A stretch of DNA of 64,000 bases from Alnus glutinosa (GCF_958979055.1 NC_084894.1:1121001-1185000), one strand, 5' to 3'. Positions 31,358 to 44,046 are shown, counted from the first letter of the stretch. Program-made: numbers and translations. Notes: generated by a model not told the origin, from the letters alone.

Positions 31358-31366
31358 CTTTATATA
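31358..31366 (-). promoter_or_regulatory. TATA box of peroxidase gene 2
   Basis: On the minus strand TATATAAAG lies 81-89 bases upstream of the ATG. The identical box precedes gene 3. Confidence 0.7.
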
Positions 31367-31860
31367 GGAAAGAGCTAGCGCGAGTAGTAGGTGCGAATGG
31401 GTGGCTGGGTGGCAGCTGGCTGGGCCGGCTGGCAGCTATCTAACCGCGAGCTTAATTATGCAGATGACTAGAATAGTCAACCCTAATACTTTTAAGCTTG
31501 AATGGAAATGTTCAGACGATGTGGGCTGTACGATTTTTATTTTTTATTTTTTTTTGTTCGTTTTATTCGATGTATAGTGGACTCGATCTAACAATTTTTG
31601 TTCGAACTCTTTGAACATAGAGAAGATTCAATTTCAATTAATGGAGGATACGAATACTTTTATATAGTAATGTGTAATGCTAAAAGACTACTATTGTTAT
31701 TTGTTACTGTTTACCCATTTTAGGTGGGTAGTACTGTATTTTAAAGTGGCTTTTCATTTGAGTAACTTATAATAAAAAATAAAAACCGCTTAAAAAACAT
31801 CACATCAGCGGATGATAAATAAGTGTAAAGAGTAACACTATTGATGATGAAAACTATATA

Positions 31861-32071
31861 AGGGACGGAGCCAGAAGTTCTTATGGGCAAGGACTAATGG
31901 CAAAAAAAAAAAAAATTTGGTAGGGCCAAATAATCTAAATTTTTATTTTTACCTTATATTTTTTAATTTTTTAGAAAAAAAAAATTTCCACCTAATAAAT
32001 TTTGTTTTTTTTAGGAAATTGGGAGGGGGCCATGGCCCCTGCCAGCCCCCCCCCCCCCCCCTCTCTCCCTG
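31861..32071. mobile_element. hAT-like MITE, present only in copy 1
   Basis: The ends AGGGACGGAGCCAG and CTCTCTCCCTG are inverted (CAGGG at both termini, first base lost on the left). Flanks ACTATATA (31853-31860) and ACTATATT (32072-32079) form an 8-bp TSD with one mismatch. Copy 2 has the uninterrupted site ACCATATT near 58114. Confidence 0.72.
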
Positions 32072-33013
32072 ACTATATTTGTATCTCACAACTATTCTAC
32101 GATGCTGACGTGGTAATCCAAACTAATTCTTAATTTTTTTTAAAAAAAATTAAAGTACATATATCCCCTTATAACGAATGCTCAATTTGCAATGTTCTCC
32201 CAAATTAAAGATTTCATGTGTGTCCCTCTCCCACCACAAAATTGCAACGTTCCCAAATGACATATAGTCATGAAAGTTGATGTGGATCCTCATTAGACCC
32301 ATGACACTGTTGTGGTTCACAACGGCCGCGGGCGCCACCGTGGGTTACTAGACCCACAACATTAATTGGTTGTTGGTCTTGTGTGAAGACCCACAACAAC
32401 CCACTTTTTTTTTTTATGAACTTTTAAGGGTATTTTTATTTTATTAAAAAAAAATTAAGGGCATTTTCTCTTTTTGTGGGATAAAAAAAGGTACATTGTA
32501 ATTTTTTTGGTAATTTAAAGGGGACATTGATGCCTTCTTTAGTTCGGGGGAGGGAGACATTGCGGGTTAAGTTTTAGTTTGAAAAAATTATGTGTACTTT
32601 TTTTCCTCTTCATTTTCTATTTTAAAAAATAAAAATTGACTCGATGGTTGATTAAGATTAATCGTCAACATTAGTTAGAAGATCGGCATGACCCACCGGT
32701 ACAAAATTACAAATCATTTTGGAGAAAGATTTTTTGAGCGATTAGGTAACACTACAACTAGGAGTTTAATTTGGACAAGGATCGATGAACAAGACATCCA
32801 ATCTCTTTTCTTTCCTACTAATTAAAATTCTTGACCTTTTCGTTAAGGTCACATTTATTTTGTTACTATGGACTATTCAATATTATAATTATAATTTCTT
32901 GATAAATTCATTTAAATAATCCAGTCTCACTGAATAACAAATTAAGATATATTTAAGACTTATACAATATCCTAGTTGAAAGAAATTCTCTTACCTTCAC
33001 TACTCAAGCCATC
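32072..33013. other. Upstream region shared by peroxidases 2 and 3, no gene seen
   Basis: AT-rich with T- and A-runs. A GC-richer phrase near 32315-32345 (GGCCGCGGGCGCC) is also present in copy 2. Small open frames here differ between the copies in length and frame, so I treat them as chance. Confidence 0.5.
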
Positions 33014-33021
33014 TAGCTAGC

Positions 33022-34162
33022 CAGTGACGGAGGGAGGAAGGGAGCCCCCCAATTTCTGGAATTATTATTATTTTATTATTTTTTTTCAGTTCTTGGTTTT
33101 CACTTTTCAACGTGTGTGGAGACTTTGTGAGTGAAACACAATTTTCCTTCATGCCTTCACCAACTCGCTTTCGCTACGTCACTCTTATAATCTCAAAATT
33201 AATCTCAATGTAGCAAATGGGACTCTAGCTCATGCTTAAACAATAAGCAAACTTTTAAGAAGAAAAAAATTTTAAGGTAAAAAAAAAAAAAAAAAGTATT
33301 TTTTTCCCTATTGGCCCTTAACAAGAAATTTTTTTTGCCCTTTAGGCCTTTAGCCCGGCCCTTTCCCTTTTATCATCTCTTCAACTAGTTTTATCTCATT
33401 TGGAATTAACGATACTTTGTCAAAACCTTTTCTTTTAATATTTTACGAGTATCAACGGAAATGTCTAAGAAAGGTAACAATAGAAGGAGCTTTACAAAGT
33501 TGCAAATGTTTTGTTCAAAGTAAATGTTTTGTTCAAAGTAAATGCTTGAAAGGGGTTTAGTAAACCAGTACATTGAAAGAAGACGGGTGTGGACTTGAAG
33601 AGTCACAAGCCTAACAAAGCTCAATTTCCTAAGGATGCATGGCAAATATAACGTAAAATGAGGATTTATATCAATATAACTAGATAGCATTATAAAAGTC
33701 TAGAAGATATGCGTTTCATTTGAATTGTGTAGCATTTAACAGAATGTGTTTTGTGTAGAATATAATGTGTTTTGCATAACAGTTAGTGAGCTACTATATT
33801 AGTTATAGTGGGTTGTTTTAACAAAAGGAGAAAGAGAATGTTAGCTTCAAGAACTATGTCATCCAGGTAAAGCCAAGCGAAAACGCCAAGAAGCACACAA
33901 TTCATTCAACTGAAATTTCTAATTTCAGTACAGCAACTGAGACCTTTTTTTTTTTTTTTTTTTTTTTTTTTTCCAAATTAAAAACTTCCTTTACAATTTT
34001 GCTTATTGATATTTAATTTGAAGGGAATAATAAAAATATAAAAACTGGGTTATGTTTAATTTACTTAAAATTTGGCTTTATATATATATACTTTAATCCA
34101 TACTTAAAAAAAAAAATTATTTGGCCCCCTCCCATTAAAATGTCTGGCTTAATTTATCCTTG
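33022..34162. mobile_element. hAT-like non-autonomous element (copy 1)
   Basis: TSDs TAGCTAGC (33014-33021) and TAGCTAAC (34163-34170) flank an 1141-bp insert beginning CAGTGACGGAG. The better-preserved copy at 59115-60235 ends CTTCGTCCCTG, the expected inverse. There is no transposase; the small frames inside (for example 33406-33690) are not recognisable. Confidence 0.7.
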
Positions 34163-34535
34163 TAGCTAACTAAACCGTCTCTTATTATCTCTTCCATTCG
34201 GATCAAGAATGAGAAAGACAACCCTCCCTGAATAAAAAAAAAAAAAAAAAAGAAGAAGAAGAAGCCATCTAGCTAAATCCAGCCAACAGAATAGAGAATT
34301 AATACGTACATATTATTGTTAAAATATAAATTAAATGATTAAATTAAATTTTTTTTTTTTATAAGCGATGATTTAATATAGTATCAGAGTATAGCAAATT
34401 AAGATCCTGAGTTTGAACCTTATTTTTGTCATTTACTTCTCAATTTAATTAAATATTTTACGTATTAAAACTCACTTATTAAGAAAAAATTGAAACCCAC
34501 ACATAAAAAAAAAAAATATTAAAAGGCAAATGATT

Positions 34536-34633
34536 GTTGCACAAAATGGGCACAACACCCCCTCACATGAGGGTGAGCCCCACACATTGGGCTCCACCCT
34601 CATGTGAGGGAGAGTTGTGCCCTTATTGTGCCA
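34536..34633. repeat. Near-perfect fold-back palindrome
   Basis: GGGCACAAC (34548) pairs with GTTGTGCCC (34614-34622), and the inner GGTGAGCCC / GGGCTCCACC arms pair too, with an outer TTGCACAA / TTGTGCCA extension. The predicted hairpin is about 75-95 nt. It is shared with 60600-60700 in copy 2. Confidence 0.75.
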
Positions 34634-35488
34634 ATGTAATAAATCTAGCATTTCTCATATTAAAATATAAATTAAATATTCTACGTACGACTTAACTGCA
34701 ACAGAAAGATTGAAAGATTAAGAAAGATTGAAAGATTAACGGCTAGCCCACGATTAAGTCAAACGATCGAGCCTCTATCCAAATTAAATACGTTGTTGCA
34801 TGTGTCCCACATCCCTGTCCCTATCCCTTCTTTTGGTAGCCAATTTCTATTACTAGCTATTAAAGGACAGTGGAAATTAAAGATCCTTTTAGACTTTGAT
34901 CAGATGGATCGACAAGCTTAAACAGGAGGAAGAAAAAAAAACACAAAAAGTGCGAGATAGGAGACAATTTTCTTAAGAAGCTAACTGTAGCATGCATGTG
35001 ACTTAGAAAAGAGTAATGCTATATATACTATTGAGATAAGAGTTACAAAATTTCTAAGTTAGTTTGTATAAATTATATTATTGTTGTACGTTAATATAGA
35101 AGTAGAAGAGACGTGTAACGTTTAAATTTATTTATTTATTTATTTTTAAATAGAGCGTTGTACACAATCAAATGACTCTTGCGCGCATCAAGAGAACCAG
35201 TTTTCCACGACTCTTGCAGCAGCCTTGTGGTACAGTATACTTGTTCCCCTATCGGACAAACAAGTCCAATTTTGTTTGCTTTGTGGGTTTTGTTTGGTTT
35301 CCGAGAATTTCAACGAAGCAAAACGTAATTCCCAAAACATTAATGTATCAGACAAATTTGAGGAGGAAAACAGTTTTACGTAATTGCCAAACATTGCATA
35401 AGACAAATTTGAGTTGGAGCATATATTGAGCGTGATTTCTGTCAATGAATTCATCCATCACTTTCTTAGTCTGAATCTAATTTTGTAC

Positions 35489-35779
35489 TGTTATAATATT
35501 AATTAAATAATTATATTTTTTTATTCGTTTAAGTTTCTAAGATATATAACTAATTAGCAATTTTTAATTAACATGATATTAAAGTAGAAGTACTCTTAAG
35601 TTTGAATCCTTACTTTACATTTTATGCCGGCCAATTCCAGTTAAATATTTCACGTGATGAATTTTACTTGTTGATGGGAGTCTAAAACCATACATTAAGA
35701 AAGTATTAAAATATTAATTAAATGATTAAATTCACCATTTTATTTCTGTTTAAGATTTTGGAATGTTGTGATTTAAGAT
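35489..35779 (+). mobile_element. Degraded TRIM-like element (copy 1)
   Basis: A first LTR-like unit (35489-35573) starts TGTTATAATATTAATTAAAT and ends TTAACA. A second starts near 35704 (TATTAAAATATTAATTAAAT) and ends near 35779. The base after the first is TGATATTAAAGTAGAAG, a decayed form of the Met-tRNA primer site TGGTATCAGAGC. It is also present at 63250-63537. Confidence 0.6.
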
Positions 35780-35834
35780 GTACAGTGGTTAGTATGAGTA
35801 GCATACATCAATCTGAATCAAGATATACAAATTA

Positions 35835-36398
35835 ATGCTCCATTTGTTTCGGCGTAAAATGTTTTCTGAAAAATATTTTCGGCATTTTTTTGTGTTTTGT
35901 GGGGGTGAAAATAATGTTCAATAGAAATTATTTTTAGTTTGACCGTAAAAGCCTCTTTAAATATTTTTGGAAAACGATTTACGATTTTTGAAAATCGTAA
36001 ATCGTTTTATGGATTTAAACTCTTCATTCTTGCACGCGCGTTTATAGGAATCCACCACTGCCGGACACTGGAGTTTGTAGGTAACCGGACTCTACCGCCG
36101 AAGATCCCCGAATTTTAGTATCTGAGTGCTGGAATTTGGCAATTACCACCGAAATCCGGCGATGTCTCCGGATTCCGACGGATCAGATTCTAGCCAAACT
36201 GGCTGGAATCTAGAAATTTTTGTTGGAATCCGGCAACGAAAGCCGGATGTTGCCGGATTCCATTTTATATTGTTGGTGATTTTTTCATACAAGCCAAACG
36301 CTGAAAAATATTTTAAGGGAAATTTTTTTTTTTTAAAAATGATTTCATCGAAAATATTTTATGATAGAAAATATTTTACGTTGAAACAAACGGAGCAT
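35835..36398. mobile_element. MITE with 26-bp terminal inverted repeats, copy 1 only
   Basis: The left end ATGCTCCATTTGTTTCGGCG matches the reverse-complemented right end ATGCTCCGTTTGTTTCAACG, and the match continues through GTAAAAT. The interior repeats CCGGAATCTGG-like phrases as in 5987-6436. Copy 2 lacks it together with some flanking sequence, so its deletion or insertion history is unclear. Confidence 0.7.
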
Positions 36399-37359
36399 AA
36401 AAAATTATGTGTTTTACAAAAATTTTATCAATGAACTAAATTTTCTCATATGTCAAAGTTTGGAGCAATTGATCATATAAACTTTTGGTGATTTTTTTCT
36501 TCCAATTTGGGTATACTTTTCTGATGTACGGATAGTCAAATTAGGAGGCTAGCTAAGACTAGATCTTGTGCGAAACTCCCGGCCTCCTTTTACTACAGCT
36601 AGCTGCTCACTAATTGGAATATTCATGCTCTTTCCGGGTCTTCAATTCTAGAACTACCAACCATTGAGTCCACTGTGGTTAAATGGTCCTAAGGAAACTC
36701 TTTTAAGTGATTAGCACGTATTAGGGCATGAGTTCGAATAGGTAATGAGAATTTTCATACAAGTTTAATTAGCATTAGTCGTTTTGGGTTCCATTGATGA
36801 TATGGTGGCTAGAACTGAGTCAGGTTATGACTACTAAATCAGGTTTGAGGGCGTGTTTACTGTTTTCTATTGTCTAGGTTCTTTTTGTCATTGGTTCCTA
36901 ACGAGTAAGTGCTACTATGATCACGCCAAAATAAAGTAGTTACAATTGATCCACGCTGATGTCGTATCATTTTTTTGCTTAGAATAATAAAATATATATA
37001 TATATATATATATAGAAACTACCTGACCTGGCCAACTTTTGGGTACAGAATTCTTTGCTTTCCATGCAAGTTTGAGAAAGTCAATTTTGAAGTGTTTAAA
37101 TTTTTGTATCAATTGATAATTAATAAGTTTGGTCCCGGCCCCCTCTCTCTCCAAAAAGAAAAAGGCCTAAAAAAAAGGAAAGAGAAGTTCTAGAAAACCG
37201 CTTTCAACAATTAATTAGTCTTGCTTGGTTCTACCGTACGCTATTGTCAAAACGAAAAGTCCATTCCTATATATATATACATATATAAAATTAATTAATT
37301 ACACCCTTGCAAGTTGTAATTAATTATGTATATGCAATTAGCACAATTAGCGGAATCAG

Positions 37360-37443
37360 GAATTTTAGTGCGAAATGGGGAACTTAAATAAAAAAAAAAA
37401 AAAAAAATGGAGGGGAGGAAATTAAATTTGAAGGATCTATTTC

Positions 37444-37490
<47 letters not shown>

Positions 37491-37657
37491 AGGGATTTTT
37501 TTAAAAATATTTTGAAAAACTAATTAAGTGCGAAGTGGGGAGCTTAAATAAAAAAAAAATGGAGGGGAGGAAATTAAATTGAAGGATCTATTGCACCAAA
37601 TATATATATATATATATTTTGAGGGATTTTTTTTAAAAAATATTTTGAAAAACTAAG
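37360..37657. repeat. Tandem duplication, units of about 165 and 130 bp
   Basis: Both units read GTGCGAARTGGGGARCTTAAAT, an A-run, ATGGAGGGGAGGAAATTAAA, GAAGGATCTATT, a (TA)n tract and GAGGGATTTTTTT. They differ in the length of the A and TA runs. Confidence 0.85.
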
Positions 37658-38944
37658 CTAATTCTTGAATTTATGGTGGCCGGGTATCTAATGACTAATG
37701 CATGCTTTCTCACTGTGGATGCATGATTACTGACGTCCATAGTCCAAATGTTTCAACCGAAGGAACATGTGTTTGAATAAATATGGATGATTTTGGTGGA
37801 ATGATTACTTTTCTTTTTCCTTTTGTCTTGGAACCGAATATTTTTTAGTGGCGAAGATAGGGTTTTGATTCTTACGGAATAAGATTAAAAGATAGAGTTG
37901 TATAAAAATATTGATTAAATATTAAATAATATAATAATAAAATAAATAAATAATTCAACAAAATTTAATCATCATTTAAATTAGATAAGTATAACTTGTA
38001 ATTTATTTTTTCACGCTTAGAGTTAATTTATTTAGTTGTCCTCGATGAGTTAATATATTTTAAAATTGTTGAATGATTTTTTCGTTGTCTTTTTTTTTTT
38101 CTTCTTTAAAATAGTAATAAGAATTGACTGATGTAATATAAAAGTGAAAGAAATTTTGAATTTTTTATAAGGAAAAAGTGAAGAAAGTTGGTTGGTAGTG
38201 TGAATAAAGGAATTTGAATTTTTTTTTTTTTTAAAACAAAAAAGAAAGGAAAAAAAAGAGTTAATTGCCAAATGGGCTCAGGAATTTAATAAATATTAAA
38301 ATTTTAGTGGTTTGGTTTCACTGAACAGAAAATTCAAACAAAAAGAGTCACTTCTACACTCGTATCAAAAGAAAGTTTGGAAGAAAAAAAATGTCCAAGA
38401 AAAGGTTGAAAAATCACATTCCCAATATATTACGCCAATTGTCTTTTATATTCTTCTTTCACTTCAAAAATAAATGCACACGCGTGTACACACGTAATGA
38501 GATATGTTGGAGTATAATTTATTTTACATCTCTCATGCATCTTTTTTTTTTTAAAAAAAAACCAATCATTAGATTTGTGGGTCTTTATAGGTCCTATAGA
38601 TTCAATGATTAATTTAGATATATAAGAGATGTACAAAATTCATTCTTTATATTGAAAAAGGGCACATACATCTCGCCAATCGAACTACATAAATAGTAGA
38701 AAACATTTGAAATATCTCTCAATAATTAAGCAGTAAAACTTTCCAGTTACAAAGAATTTGTTAAAAACCTACATATATAATAAATATTTAGGCGGGTTAG
38801 GCTCATTTAATTTGCCCATTTTCAACCCCCTAGTTAGTCCTCTGTCGTTGATAGTATGTTAGTGTTTGCTTCAATATTATCAATAAGGGGTTACGATCCT
38901 AAGTGTGTCACATAATTTAAGTGCAATCTTAACTATGTATATAT
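37658..38944. other. AT-rich spacer, no gene seen
   Basis: Homopolymer-rich sequence; open frames here are lysine/phenylalanine low-complexity artefacts. Confidence 0.6.
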
Positions 38945-39689
38945 TGTTAAAGTGTCCCACATCGCTAAGATTTTCTTCACCAGAGCACTTTATAAGTCAT
39001 GATGTCCCCTCCACTCTTAAGGCATCTTTTGAGGGTGAGTAATGCCCATAGACTTTTACATAGTATCAGAGCCACATGTTTCTTGCGATGATGGGTCTTT
39101 CCCTCCCGTTATTGTCCATGTGTTTGGCCATTAGTTGCCACACGTGAGGGAGGGTGTTAAAGTGTCTCACATCGCTAAGATTTCCTTCACCTGGGCACTT
39201 TATAAGCCATGGTGTTCCCTCATCTCTCAATGCGTCTTTTATTGGTGAGTAAAGCTCATGGACTTTTACATGGTATCAAAGCAGGTTCCTTTGACAATGA
39301 TGGGCCTTTCCCTCTCGTTGTTGAACACGTGTTTGGCCAAAAGATGCTACACATGATGAGACGTGTTAAAGTGTCCAACATTGCTAAGAGATCATTGTCT
39401 TGTAGACTTTATAAGTCATTGACACCCCTCCTCTCTCAAGGCGTCTTTTGAGAGTGAGTAAGGTCCATGAACTTTTACATAGTATCAGAGCTACAGGTTT
39501 CTTGCGATGATGAGTCTTTCCCTCTCGTTGTTGTCCACGTGTTTGGCCATTAGTTGCCACACGTGAGGGGGCGTGTTAAAGTGTCCTATATCGCTAAGAT
39601 TTCCTTCACCTGAACACTTTATAAGACATGGTGTCCCCTCCTCTCTCAAGACGTCTTTTGAAGGTGAGTAAGGCCCATGAACTTTTACA
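38945..39689 (+). mobile_element. Tandem TRIM array (4 LTRs, 3 internal domains)
   Basis: Four LTRs, each exactly 116 bp, lie at 38945-39060, 39155-39270, 39364-39479 and 39574-39689. They begin TGTTAAAGTGTC and end CTTTTACA. Each of the first three is followed at once by T(A/G)GTATCA(G/A)AGC, the initiator-Met-tRNA primer site. The 93-94-bp internal domains end in a GTGAGGG-type purine tract. The target duplication TATAT flanks the whole array (38940-38944 and 39690-39694), so the array behaves as one insertion. It has no coding capacity. It is a terminal-repeat retrotransposon in miniature. Confidence 0.93.
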
Positions 39690-40436
39690 TATATAAGCTT
39701 TTGGCTACCATTGATCTCCTTACGAGTTAGTTTTCAATAGTGAGTTCTATTGGAAGTTAATTTGTATCATTTGGTATATATTAGAATATATGAGTCAAGC
39801 ATCGCATCATGAATTCAAGTCATGGAAGGGACAACTTATGGGATAAATCGAGTGGATTGTCGTGGACATCGAATTCAGAACCATGGTGATATTTTACGAT
39901 CTTAAGTATCACAAACATGGCTTAAGTACAATCTTAACTAAGTGTTTGTAAGTTTTTGGGCGCCCTTACCTTGTAAATTCTGATTTTCGAAAGTAAGTTT
40001 TACTTGAAGTTTGTGTCATAATGAATTAAGGCTAGCCATATATATATATATGCAGACCAAATTTTTTAATACTAGCAATGCATTTGTAAAGACTGTTCAA
40101 ATTTCTGCCTTTTTAAGATTGCAGACTCAGCTGACTTATATATATTTTCCTATTAATGGAAAATTCCAACACCTCTAATCTTCAAAAAAAAACCTTATAA
40201 CACAATGTCATATTTTGACAAAGCCTGCAAGTTTCCTATCACAATGTTATATATTATATTTACCCTGAATCTTTTTTCCTCAAGATAAATGCCTTTTGGA
40301 TCATTCTTTACTATATATGTTGCTAAATTTAGCCATAATTACTACTAAAGCTTTTGCTTTCTAGCTAGATTACTCTCTTTATAGTCATCCAACAGAATAT
40401 TTTCGTCTAATGGATATAATAGAGAAGAGAACCTCC
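39690..40436. other. Spacer up to the duplication junction, no gene seen
   Basis: AT-rich sequence without exons. Under a simple tandem-duplication model this is the last part of copy 1, and position 40436/40437 is the junction with THFS exon 2 sequence. Confidence 0.5.
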
Positions 40437-43400
40437 TAGAGATGGATACTATGTGGTGGTTGCAAGTCTACTACAACTGTTGGGCTTTGTCAAGCATTGG
40501 GAGCTTTTCTTGATAAAAAGTTAATTGCTTTAGTGCTTACATTTTGATCATATTTCTATGTTGTCTTCAATCAGGTTAAGTCTTGAATTAGATCCCCCCT
40601 TAGGCTTTAACCATTTCATATGCACTTCTATTTTAGAGAATGGCACTATCGACCACTACAAGTTGAGATTGTGGCTACTCAATGTTCGGGAAAGTGCTCT
40701 TAAACATCAGAGAGGACAACAAAAATATGAGGGTTGCAACCCCATTGCAACCTCATTGGTAGACTGGGAAGGACATTGCAAAAATAGAAACAATGGGGGC
40801 ATATTGCAAAAATGATGGTAATTAAAGGGGGGCAAATGTAGTTTTCCCAAAATATAAAGACCATTTCCATAGAAGCTGTATTTCGGGTATGCTAAGAATA
40901 GAAGAAATGCAGGATTTGGTGCAAATGAACCAAGCTAATCTAATTTTATTCTAGCTCAGTGTAGAAATAGTCGAGCTGGGCTTGGACGCTGGAGTAAACC
41001 TTTTATGACTGGTATGTTTAGGTTAGCCAGGCTTGTGTTTATCGTTAACCTAATCCAACATTTGGTTTTGTGTCAAATTTATTTCTTTTACCTATATAAG
41101 AGAAAAATGAACAGTTACTGATGATCTTTCTTATCTAGAGGCTAGAGCTTTTGCTCTTTCTTATCTGGAGCTTCGCTCATTTGATTGATAATCAGCTGAG
41201 CCTGAGCCCGAGCATGGACAAGCGATTCAGTTTAACAACCTCAACAGAATGCGAGTAAGATTTGAAGACGTGCGACTCCATAAAATAAAATGCCTGATTA
41301 GTAGTTGTGGGGTATGAGCCGTTGAAGGCATTAACTGAGGAAATGCGGATTTGGTAGACTTAGGAGATCTCGTTAACAACTGTGCCGTTGATATATGTGT
41401 TTAATCTTTATTGTATTTTGCCATTCTTTTACTAATCTTTCTTTGTCCTGGTAGCACTCGAGGTTTCCTGGTCTTCATCTAAGTTTCTGTTGTATGTGAT
41501 TAACCAAGTAACAATCTCTTACTAAATACCGGCTCATTCAGTATCTGCTAAGTCTGAAGTTTTTATTCACATGCATGCACTTCGTCTGAGAAGAATGAAT
41601 GTGTTAATTATGGTTCTGGTTATCCAACTTAAAAATTCTTGTTGACTGGCTCTTGTAATCAAACAAGAAGAATTATGATAGTGATTGCTTGGATGTAAAA
41701 TCTTCACAACATCTCACGATTTGGTTACTCTATACTGGGAGCATATTAGACAATATTCTGATCAGCAATTCTCTGTGTTTCTGATGTTAGGTTGTTACCT
41801 GCCTTCGTCAACCATCACAATTAAGGACCTACTTTTGGAATCAAAGGGAGTGCGGCAGGTGGTGGTTACAGTCAAGTGATCCCAATGGATGATTTCAATC
41901 TTCACCTAACAGGAGACATTCACGCAATTACAGCTGCAAACAATCTTCTAGCTGCTGCCATTGATACCCGGATATTCCACGAGTCAACCCAATCAGACAT
42001 GGCTCTCTTAAACCGTTTATTCCCACCAGGCAAAGAAGGAAAACGGTGCTTTAATTTAGTGACATCATGTTTAGGCGTCTGAAGAAGCTTGGTATCTCAA
42101 AGACCAGGCCTGAGGATCTTACACCACAAGAAGTTAAGAAATTTGCTAGACTTGATATTGACCCTGATTCGGTCACATGGAGAAGAGTAATGGATGTTAA
42201 TGACCGATTCTTGAGGAAGATTATTATTGGCCAGGGCCTAGAAGAAAAAGGGATGGTGAGAGAAACAGGATTTGATATCTCAGTTGCCAGTGAAATCATG
42301 GCAGTTTTGGCCCTCACAACATCTCTAGCTGATATGAGAGAGAGGTTTGGGAAGATGGTAATTGGAAATAGCAAGGCTGGTGACCCTATAACTGCCGATG
42401 ATCTTGGAGTTGGAGGTGCTTTGACTGTGCTAATGAAGGATGCTATTAACCCTACTTTAATGCAGACTCTTGAGGGAACCCCAGTTCTAGTTCACGCTGG
42501 TCCTTTTGCAGATATTGCTCATGAGAATTCTTCTATTGTGGCTGATAAGATTGCAAGAAAACTGGTGGGACCTGGAGGGTTTGTGGTCACAGAAGCAGGT
42601 TTCGGTGCTGATATTGGAACTGAGAAGTTCATGAATATAAAATGCCGATCGATATAGTGGTTTGACACCTCAGTGTGCTGTTATTGTGGCTACAATAAGG
42701 GCCTTGAAAATGCATGGTAGCGGGCCAGAAGTTGTTGCTGGGAAGCCTCTTGATCGTGCCTACTTAACTGAGAATGTGGCTCTTGTTGAAGCAGGTTGTG
42801 TGAATCTGGCTGGCCAGGCATATTTTGAACACAAAGGCTTATATATAGTGTGAATGTCGTTGTTGCTGTGAACAAGTTCTCTACTGATACTGAGGCAGAA
42901 CTCAACGCAGTCAGAAATGCAGCTTTGGCTGCTGGGGCATATGATGCAGTAATTTGTACTCATCATGCCCATGGTGGAAAAGGAGCGGTTACGTTAGTCA
43001 CTTTGTTCCCTTAATTAGTCTTAATTAATCCAAGAGACCATCAATCTCTACTCACTAAAACATAATAACAACTAGAAAGATATAAAAACATATAAGAGAA
43101 AAATCAATTCGTATGACAATAACTAGTATGTACTTAATTATAAAAAAAAAACTAGTATGTGCTCTATCCCAAGCAAGAACCTTGATTTGCTTGCCAACTC
43201 TAGCATTGACCATTTTTCTCCAAATTGCAACCCCAATTTAGTCCTTCGATAATCTTGAATCTCCCATCTAATCCAGCCTTATTTTTAATGTGCCTCTATA
43301 TTGTTTAGTTATTTTCTTGAACCTAATAAAAAAAGGCCTTTTAAGTATAGCAGTAAATCATAATTATTCCTGCTTGTCATGGATCTTCATAACTTCTCCA

Positions 43401-43681
43401 TTTTTATTTGTTAGATTTCTTGACAAGAACTCCATATGATGAAACAGACATCATGAGCCACTAGAGATACACCCTAGCCAGCAAGAGGAATGTATTCTTG
43501 TTGTTAAAAATGCCAGGTACACTTAAAAGCACAAAGGCCTCCTAGAGCCTGGGCGTAAAGTGCAAAGCACAAGCACGCACCTGACCTGCTTGAAGTGAAG
43601 TGCATTTTTTGAAGTATGATCCATAATAACTAAATGGTTAATGCATTGTGCAGTTGCTAGTTATCTAAATGGCATGACCTC

Positions 43682-44009
43682 TGTTGAATACTAAACTTAA
43701 TTTTTAATAACATTTATTTGAGTCTTTTCTTATTCTTGTAAGTTACTAATTAAGTGACATGAAGAGGTTGTGTCTTTTGAGTTTTCAAGAGTTATTTTAC
43801 ATAGGAGTTACATGGGAGTTATTTGAGATGTAAATGAATGGAGTTAATGTGAAGAAGTTAGAAGGGTCATTTGTGTCCTATAAATATCCATGTAAGCAAG
43901 TTATTTTGAATTAAGTTGAATAAAGTATACAAAGTCCTCTATCAATTTATTGTCTCTCTTCCTTTTTCATTCTCTCTCTTAGTGTATGTGTGGTTTCTAA
44001 TTTCCAACA
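43682..44009 (+). repeat. 5' LTR of the Copia element
   Basis: It begins TGTTGAATAC and ends CCAACA. A TATA-like CCTATAAATATCC near 43878-43890 is the likely core promoter for the element's RNA. Confidence 0.95.
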
Positions 44010-44012
44010 AAC

Positions 44013-44024
44013 TGGTATCAGAGC
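44013..44024 (+). promoter_or_regulatory. Primer-binding site of the Copia element
   Basis: TGGTATCAGAGC, complementary to the 3' end of initiator Met-tRNA, starts three bases after the 5' LTR. Confidence 0.88.
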
Positions 44025-44046
44025 ACAGCTTATTGATCCTAGAGAA

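Noticed and set aside
38945-39689. Regularly spaced repeats (period about 210 bp) that might suggest a CRISPR-like array or satellite
   Set aside because: The units have LTR ends, primer sites, purine tracts and a flanking TSD, so they are a TRIM array; the context is a plant nucleus.
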